Source: DAHVFY01 sp040388665
GTDB lineage: Bacteria; Chlamydiota; Chlamydiia; Chlamydiales; Rhabdochlamydiaceae
DNA length: 27,778 bases
Assembly (NCBI GenBank): GCA_040388665.1
Contig: JAZKBL010000015.1
Coordinates: 1 to 27,778, forward strand
Direction: 5' to 3'
Of this stretch, positions 22,851 through 27,778 are shown piece by piece (position 1 is the first letter of the stretch; every line of letters begins with the position of its first letter). The notes under the pieces were generated by a model that saw only the letters and a list, made by a program, of their open reading frames with translations, searched no databases and was not told where the DNA came from. A program made the translations under genes and the position numbers.

Positions 22851-24632
22851 CTAGACGGAAAAAAGGGCTTCAAGAATAACTACCCTTCTTTCACTATCTT
22901 CCATAGTCATTGCAATTATAAAAATCTTCTGGATTTCTTTTGAGTTCAGCCCTGGCTTACAGAGTATTTTAAGAAGATGTGCCTTATCGAGCTCACAGTT
23001 CATTTTGTGCACGAATTGTAACACTTCGCTGCGTTCTTCTTGGGAGAGTTTAAATTTTTTAAATTTTCTAATGTTGTTGCAGCGTTTTTCTTTAAGATGT
23101 TTTAATTCTTCGTTAGCTTGTTTTATTTTCTTTTTGTTTTTAATATTAAATGTACTTTCATAGTAAATTTCTGCGATTTTATCAGATAGGTTTGCAATTT
23201 CATTAAGTAGTCCTGCTAATTTTTCATGCCTATTTTCAATAATCAAGATGTTTTCAAGAGGATCATGCCTATTTTCAATAATCAAGATGTTTTCAAGAGG
23301 ATCATGGCTGTTTTCAATAATCAAGATGTTTTCAAGAGGATCATGGCTGTTTTCTTCAGATAATAGAAGTTTATAGATTTGATTAAGAACGTTTTTCTGG
23401 TAAGGATTTTTTGGTATACCGAACATGATTTGTAATATTTCGGACCGTTCTTCTTGAGATAATGGAAGTTTACAGAGTCGAAGAAGAACTTCGAATTTAT
23501 GATCATCATCGTGTAGATGTGAAATGATTTGTAATATTTCGGACCGTTCTTCTTGAGATAATGGAAGTTTACAGAGTCGAACAAGAACTCTGACTTTATG
23601 ATTGTCACGTTGTAGATGTGAAATGATTTGTAATACTTCGGATCGTTCTTCTTGAGATAATGGAAGTTTACAGAGTTTGGTAAGAACTCTGACTTTATGA
23701 TAGTCACTTTGTAGATGTGAAATGATTTGTAATATTTCGGACCGTTTTTCTTGAGATAATGGAAGTTTAAAGAGTCGAGTAAGAATTTTGAATTTATGAT
23801 TGTCATCTTGTGTATTTAGAGAAAAACAAATTGCTTTAACGATTTTTTCTTGATTTCGTGGAGACCATAATCCATGTATTTTTAAAGAAATAACGGTGTG
23901 GTATAAAATTTTTAATTGTTTGCTGCCTGTGAAAGTTGGTAGAAAATCAATCCCTGCCGCAGCGTATCCATCTTCAATGAGGATTAGGAGTTCTTTGTAG
24001 AGGTCTTTGTTTAATGCGCGTAACTGTTCTGCATCTGCAGGGTTATTATTGCGCACATCAGTCAATTTGTTTTGTAATTGATTAAAAGTAGCGTATCTTC
24101 GCATCATTGCATGCATGATGTCGTAGCCGGAGAGCCAGCGTGGTTGCTCAGAGGGCATTTCTGATGTAAGGTTAGGGAGTTTATGGATAACAAAAAGGGC
24201 TATTTGGCTCGTTGTTAAAAATTTAAACAATTGACATTCTTTCGCTTTCAAGTCTTCTAAAGAGCATATTTCATCATTATCTTGAAAGACATTTTCAAGC
24301 GTATTTTCGAGATCAGCTTTTTCTTGTTCTATTGGGTATAGGCCAAGCATCGCTTCTTTATTAGACTCAGGTAATTGTTGCCGTTCGCACAAAAGGGTGA
24401 CTTCCTTTTCATAAAGCTGATAAGAAGCGTCTCCTTTTTCTAGTATGAATTTTTTGAATTCTTGTAATTTAATTTTTGCGTCTATTTTGGCTTGATCTAT
24501 GGTTGCGGCTCTAAAGCGGCTGTCAACCTGACTCAGAGCTTTTTGTGAATAAGGATCTACAAAACTAGCAATGTGTCCTAACAACTCATTTGGTAAATCA
24601 TTTATTGAATTTTCTATAATAATATTAGACAT
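22851..24632 (-). CDS. F-box protein with tandem internal repeats, candidate host-directed effector
   Basis: This is a 593-residue protein. The N-terminus is an F-box-like motif (INDLPNELLGHIASFVDPYS, QKALSQVDSRFR), which in eukaryotes binds SKP1 in ubiquitin ligases. Helical, non-transmembrane sequence runs to about 270. Then at least four 33-residue repeats carry the pattern HKVRVLxxLCKLPLSQEERSE, followed by three copies of HDPLENILIIENR/S and a helical end (KFKLSQEERSEVLQ) that echoes the large repeat. No signal peptide is seen, and type III secretion would be the expected exit. F-box proteins are abundant in amoeba-associated chlamydiae. The host target is unknown. Confidence 0.8.
   Translation of the reverse strand: MSNIIIENSINDLPNELLGHIASFVDPYSQKALSQVDSRFRAATIDQAKIDAKIKLQEFKKFILEKGDASYQLYEKEVTLLCERQQLPESNKEAMLGLYPIEQEKADLENTLENVFQDNDEICSLEDLKAKECQLFKFLTTSQIALFVIHKLPNLTSEMPSEQPRWLSGYDIMHAMMRRYATFNQLQNKLTDVRNNNPADAEQLRALNKDLYKELLILIEDGYAAAGIDFLPTFTGSKQLKILYHTVISLKIHGLWSPRNQEKIVKAICFSLNTQDDNHKFKILTRLFKLPLSQEKRSEILQIISHLQSDYHKVRVLTKLCKLPLSQEERSEVLQIISHLQRDNHKVRVLVRLCKLPLSQEERSEILQIISHLHDDDHKFEVLLRLCKLPLSQEERSEILQIMFGIPKNPYQKNVLNQIYKLLLSEENSHDPLENILIIENSHDPLENILIIENRHDPLENILIIENRHEKLAGLLNEIANLSDKIAEIYYESTFNIKNKKKIKQANEELKHLKEKRCNNIRKFKKFKLSQEERSEVLQFVHKMNCELDKAHLLKILCKPGLNSKEIQKIFIIAMTMEDSERRVVILEALFSV
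23225..23355 (-). repeat. 39-base tandem repeat within the F-box gene
   Basis: Copies begin at 23225, 23264 and 23303, with a partial one at 23342. They encode HDPLENILIIENS or HDPLENILIIENR. Near identity at the DNA level indicates recent expansion, and length changes of 39 bases would keep the frame. Confidence 0.9.
23427..23822 (-). repeat. 99-base tandem repeat within the F-box gene
   Basis: Four copies begin at 23427, 23526, 23625 and 23724, exactly 99 bases apart. Each encodes a 33-residue helical unit with LPLSQEERSEILQII. Because 99 is a multiple of three, an antisense frame is also open but is only a shadow. Confidence 0.9.
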
Positions 24633-24665
24633 ATTTATACCTTATTGTTTAATTTTTATGTATGG

Positions 24666-24671
24666 ATTATA
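24666..24671 (-). promoter_or_regulatory. Likely -10 element of the F-box gene
   Basis: A perfect TATAAT on the minus strand lies 34 bases before the F-box ATG, in an AT-rich gap. No good -35 is seen. Confidence 0.4.
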
Positions 24672-24712
24672 ACAAAAAGATATTAATAAGCGATAAAGAG
24701 TGGCTGAATTAT

Positions 24713-26044
24713 TTAAACTGTTGATTTTGTAAGGGTTGCGATGCATTCGACGTGGACTGTTTGGGGGAACATGTCGAAGGGGTGTGCGCTATCGAGAGTG
24801 TAGCCTTGGGAGGAGAGGTATTTGAGATCGCGCGCAAGTGTTGCGGGATCGCACGAGATGTAGACGATTTTTTTGGGGTGAGCCTTTACTAAAGCTTCTA
24901 AGAAAAAGGAAGAGCATCCTTTTCGTGGGGGATTTAAGAGTGCAACGTCGATATCCTTTAAAGAGGAGATTGTTTCTTCAACGGGAGCGCAGATGAATTT
25001 TACGTTGGAAATGTTGTTTGTTAAGGCATTTTCTTTTGCATTTGTAATGGCATCTTGGACGCACTCAACGCCAATGACCTGCTTTGCATGAGAGGCCATG
25101 ATAAGAGAGAGCACACCGACGCCGCAGTAGGCATCAAGAACTGTTTCTGTGCCGGTTAAAGAACATAGATTGATCGCTTTTTGGTAGAGTTTCTCTGCCT
25201 GGTGTGTGTTGACTTGGAAAAAGGAAGCGGGAGAGATTTTTACTCTGCAGCCTAGAATTTCTTCGTTGATAAAGGGATTGCCAGCAAGTGTTTCATACTC
25301 ATCGCTTAAAATGACATTGCCAGAAGAAGGGTTGATGTTTTGAACGACGCCGCGCACATTGGGTGCTTCTTTTAAAATACGGCGCGCGAGATCTTTGAGA
25401 TAATAGGATAAGTCGCGAGAAGATGTGACGAGAATGACAAGAACCTCTTTTAAATTTACAGAGGTTTTAATGACAACTGTTTTAAGCGTCTCTGCGGCAG
25501 GGTAGGATTTAAGAATATGTTGTATTTTTGCAAAAACTTCTTCTCCAAGCGCGCAGTGGATGTAGCATTGATCAACTTTCACAAGATCATGTGTTTTACG
25601 CGTATAAAGACCAAGGGCTACCGGATGTTCTTTAGAGCAGGGCAGTTGAATTTTATTTCTGTATCCGAGTTGCGACGGAGAGGGCGCGCATGCATCAATT
25701 GTAACGTTGGAAAAGCCGCCAATTCTTTCAAAAGCATCGACCACTCTTTGACGTTTTGCCTCTAGCTGTTGAGAGTATTCCAAGTGAAGTAGTTGACAAC
25801 CGCCGCATGTTCCAAAAAGGGGGCAGACAGGATCAATCCTATGCTCTGAAGATGTTAAAAATTTAACGACACGCGCTCTGCCGTAGTTTTTGTGCAGTTC
25901 ATACAGTTTTACGAGGACATGTTCGCCTGGAAGCGCTTCATCGACAAAAAGGGTAAAGCCGTCTTTGCGCCCGACGCCCTCTCCATAGATTCCTAGCCGC
26001 TCAACATTAAGCTCGAACTCTTCATTAAGTAATAAATTTTTCAT
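24713..26044 (-). CDS. rlmD: 23S rRNA (uracil-5-)-methyltransferase, RlmD type
   Basis: This 443-residue protein is of TrmA/RumA family length. The N-terminal TRAM RNA-binding domain (to about 55) is followed by an iron-sulfur cysteine motif CPLFGTCGGCQLLHL, with a further Cys near CYIHC. The SAM site LDAYCGVGVLSL and the catalytic NPPRKGCS and ISCDPATLARDL are intact. It methylates uracil C5 in 23S rRNA; the exact position (1939 or 747) is not fixed by sequence. It is monocistronic, between the F-box gene and the transposon. A Chlamydia homologue is known as ygcA. Confidence 0.88.
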   Translation of the reverse strand: MKNLLLNEEFELNVERLGIYGEGVGRKDGFTLFVDEALPGEHVLVKLYELHKNYGRARVVKFLTSSEHRIDPVCPLFGTCGGCQLLHLEYSQQLEAKRQRVVDAFERIGGFSNVTIDACAPSPSQLGYRNKIQLPCSKEHPVALGLYTRKTHDLVKVDQCYIHCALGEEVFAKIQHILKSYPAAETLKTVVIKTSVNLKEVLVILVTSSRDLSYYLKDLARRILKEAPNVRGVVQNINPSSGNVILSDEYETLAGNPFINEEILGCRVKISPASFFQVNTHQAEKLYQKAINLCSLTGTETVLDAYCGVGVLSLIMASHAKQVIGVECVQDAITNAKENALTNNISNVKFICAPVEETISSLKDIDVALLNPPRKGCSSFFLEALVKAHPKKIVYISCDPATLARDLKYLSSQGYTLDSAHPFDMFPQTVHVECIATLTKSTV

Positions 26045-26078
26045 AATAATTCTTTAAAATTTTATCATGATTTTCTAA

Positions 26079-26106
26079 TTTATAACAGAACAATATATTA
26101 TCTTAA
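26079..26106 (-). promoter_or_regulatory. Possible rlmD promoter
   Basis: On the minus strand, a -10 TATAAA (26079-26084) is 16 bases from a -35 TTAAGA (26101-26106), about 35 bases before the ATG. Confidence 0.3.
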
Positions 26107-26194
26107 GCTGAGCGGCAAAAAATAATTTTAATAATGAAGTTACTTTACGCGCACTTGAGTTTTGACAGATTAAATTTGATACTAAACGAGACCG

Positions 26195-26258
26195 CGCTCG
26201 AAGAGCGTTTGGAGTGCGGTGACTCGTCACCGCTTTTCTTGGCAGCGACTTGTCGCTG
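26195..26258. repeat. Cluster of three perfect hairpins in the transposon flank
   Basis: Three consecutive perfect inverted repeats are visible: CGCTC-GAA-GAGCG (26195-26207), GCGGTGAC-TC-GTCACCGC (26216-26233) and CAGCGAC-TT-GTCGCTG (26243-26258). The last is followed on the plus strand by a T-rich run. They lie downstream of tnpB, where IS605 elements keep structured right ends. They could also act as terminators. Confidence 0.75.
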
Positions 26259-26293
26259 TTCTTTTTATTTATAATTTCGATTAGGTGACTGCT

Positions 26294-26313
26294 CCCTCGC
26301 CTAAAGACGAAGG
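26294..26313 (-). ncRNA. Candidate omega-RNA scaffold hairpin over the tnpB stop
   Basis: On the minus strand, CCTTCGTC-TTTA-GGCGAGGG pairs over eight bases with G-U wobbles and is followed by AGCAGTCAC. The tnpB stop is in the loop/stem region. The layout matches the 3' hairpin usual at the end of IS605 tnpB genes, where the guide (omega) RNA is made. RNA production is not shown. Confidence 0.45.
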
Positions 26314-27422
26314 CTTCTAGGGATTGCTCCCAGGCCATCCAATCCGAGGGCCAAGATATTTTGCGCTGCGTTGAGATCCCTTGTTGCCCTATACCCACAT
26401 TGAGAACAGCAATGCGTTCTTTCGGAAAGTTTTTTCTCTTTCCGATATCCACACTGATGACAATCTTGTGTTGTATAGGCAGGGTTCACCAATCCCAATT
26501 TTCTACCAGCTTCTGCCGCTTTGTAGGTAAGGAACTGACGAAACTGATTCCAACTTGCGTCTGTAATACTTTTTGCGAAATAGGACCCTTCCACCATATT
26601 TTTGATATTTAGATCTTCTACGCAAATATACTGGTATTGCTCAACAATTCTTTTAGATTCTTTGTGACAGAAATTTTTTCTTTGATTGCTAATACGCTCA
26701 TGAACTTTGGCTACTACTTTACCCTGCTGACGTCTCTCTTTCGTGCCTTTTTTGAACTTCTCGAGTTTTCGTTGCGCCTTTGCAAGCGCCTTCTCTCCTT
26801 GCTTGAAAAATCTCGGATTTGAAATCTCTTTTCCATTAGACAGCGTGGCAAAATGCTCAAGTCCCACATCGATGCCAATAGCTTCTTGTTGAGGTGGGAG
26901 TGGTTCTACATTTACCTCACAAGAAAAAGAAACATTCCAATCGCCTGCTGCATTTCTTCGCAACGTGCACGTTTTAATTTCACCCTCTATAGGACGATGC
27001 ATTTTAACACGAATACTACCAAGCTTTGAAAGTTTGAGTTCTGTACCCATAAGAGAAAATCCGCTTTGTGGATAGCAAAAACTATTGTATCTATGTACAC
27101 CGCGAAATCGTGGAAAACCGGGTTTTTCTCCGGCTTTGTATCTTCTAAAAAATGCCTGAAAAGCCTTATCCAAGCGATCCACAACATTTTGCAATACTTG
27201 AGAATGTACTCCACCTAAAGTTTCTCTTTCAGTTTTCAGCAGAGGTAAAAACATACTTTGCTGATACTTAGATAGTGAATTATCCAGTTCCTCATAGGCA
27301 AGTTTGCGTTGCTCGAGCAACTCATTATAAAGCCACCGACACTCATTAAGCTGAGTTTCGAGCGCTTTAGCTTGCTTTTTTGTAGGACGTAATCTGAACT
27401 GAAATGATTTCCTAACTAACAT
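26301..27422 (-). CDS. tnpB: TnpB/IS605 OrfB RNA-guided nuclease
   Basis: This 373-residue protein appears intact. The N-terminal helix-turn-helix-like region is MLVRKSFQFRLRPTKKQAKA, and the RuvC nuclease residues are all present: Asp185 in GIDVGLEHF, Glu269 in CVEDLNIKN and Asp349 in RATRDLNAAQN. The zinc ribbon is DCHQCGYR with CSQCGYRATR. TnpB proteins are RNA-guided DNA nucleases that help keep the transposon and are the relatives of Cas12. The ATG at 27422 is divergent from tnpA, 23 bases away, the usual IS605 arrangement. Confidence 0.94.
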   Translation of the reverse strand: MLVRKSFQFRLRPTKKQAKALETQLNECRWLYNELLEQRKLAYEELDNSLSKYQQSMFLPLLKTERETLGGVHSQVLQNVVDRLDKAFQAFFRRYKAGEKPGFPRFRGVHRYNSFCYPQSGFSLMGTELKLSKLGSIRVKMHRPIEGEIKTCTLRRNAAGDWNVSFSCEVNVEPLPPQQEAIGIDVGLEHFATLSNGKEISNPRFFKQGEKALAKAQRKLEKFKKGTKERRQQGKVVAKVHERISNQRKNFCHKESKRIVEQYQYICVEDLNIKNMVEGSYFAKSITDASWNQFRQFLTYKAAEAGRKLGLVNPAYTTQDCHQCGYRKEKKLSERTHCCSQCGYRATRDLNAAQNILALGLDGLGAIPRSLRL

Positions 27423-27445
27423 GGCGATATGCTAAACTTTGGTCT

Positions 27446-27778
27446 ATGAATAAGTCAACTGATTTAAGAAAGGGAAGAACGTGTGTTTTCCTCATGCATG
27501 TGCATTTGGTCTTTGTTGCAAAATACCGGAGGAAAATTTTTACAAACCAAATACTAGACGAATTAAGAATTATTTTTACGAGCATCTGTACTAATTTTGA
27601 AGCTCATTTAACAGAATTTGAAGGGGAAGGCGACCATGTGCATCTCCTTGTTGAATACCCGCCAAAAATAGCTATCTCTAAGCTAGTAAATAGCTTGAAA
27701 GGCGTGTCCTCGAGGCTACTCCGAAAAAAAAGATATCCAAGCATCGAAAATGCTTTATGGAAAAACAATCTTTGGTCT
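27446..27778 (+). CDS. tnpA: IS200/IS605 TnpA transposase (3' end outside window)
   Basis: The first 111 codons are visible and the frame is open to the window edge. The protein starts MNKSTDLRKGRTCVFLMHVH, followed by LVFVAKYRRKIFT, typical of the IS200 family. The HUH metal motif is His64-Val-His66 in EGDHVHLLVEYPPK, then SLKGVSSRLLRKKRYP and a final LWKNNLWS. The catalytic tyrosine is expected just beyond the edge. It is a single-strand transposase acting by peel-and-paste at hairpin ends. Confidence 0.93.
   Translation, partial: MNKSTDLRKGRTCVFLMHVHLVFVAKYRRKIFTNQILDELRIIFTSICTNFEAHLTEFEGEGDHVHLLVEYPPKIAISKLVNSLKGVSSRLLRKKRYPSIENALWKNNLWS

Noticed and set aside
23321..23806. Repetitive 161-residue open frame on the minus strand
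   Set aside because: It is another frame of the F-box gene, kept open because the 99-base repeat is a multiple of three.
23225..23822. CRISPR-like array
   Set aside because: The repeats are contiguous without spacers and lie in frame within a coding gene.
26075..26452. 125-residue open frame over the tnpB end
   Set aside because: It is a shadow of the tnpB 3' end and the structured flank.

Overview
The window looks like a piece of an environmental (amoeba-associated, Parachlamydiales-type) chlamydia. This is an inference from gene content and order. A comEC / ndh / hprK-ptsH-ptsI / ybaB-dnaX block and a yycJ-type hydrolase next to ftsK match arrangements I recall from Chlamydia trachomatis (about CT334-CT339 and CT738-CT739). 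An F-box protein made of internal repeats, RHS toxin cassettes, several toxin-antitoxin pairs and an IS605-type transposon are added, as in the larger chlamydiae of protists. The DNA is moderately AT-rich, and the accessory genes are visibly more AT-rich than the housekeeping genes.

Layout. (1) 1-2866 is a polymorphic-toxin array. Two nearly identical RHS core segments carry different C-terminal toxins, and each is followed by a small likely immunity gene. The second toxin is split by a frameshift, and a third cassette survives only as a scrap. (2) 2945-8404 holds a YycJ-type metallo-beta-lactamase-fold hydrolase. It converges on a leftward, overlapping operon: uppP, ftsK, a 90-residue membrane protein, and a receiver/MBL-fold fusion. 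(3) 8462-8536 is tRNA-His. (4) 8679-10394 holds a decayed histidine phosphatase, an EamA-type transporter and a CsaA-like protein. (5) 10405-13134 holds hicAB, an unrecognised protein with kinase-like motifs, and higBA with a perfect operator palindrome. About 2 kb of this region is bounded by direct repeats of the comEC 3' end. (6) 13176-20719 is the conserved block: comEC, ndh, hprK (interrupted by a 10-N assembly gap), ptsH, ptsI, ybaB, dnaX. (7) 20756-26044 holds a PgpH-like cyclic-di-AMP phosphodiesterase, the F-box repeat protein and an RlmD-type rRNA methyltransferase. (8) 26195-27778 is an IS605-type element with divergent tnpB and tnpA. tnpA runs off the right edge, and the tnpB side has a run of hairpins.

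How the genes work together. The cell-division and envelope genes (uppP, ftsK) appear translationally coupled to a putative signalling enzyme. HprK, HPr and enzyme I form a PTS phosphorelay with no sugar permease in view. The most unusual parts are the RHS cassette array, the comEC-tail-flanked island with its kinase-like orphan, the F-box repeat protein and the receiver-MBL fusion. No single wholly new system is proven by the sequence alone.
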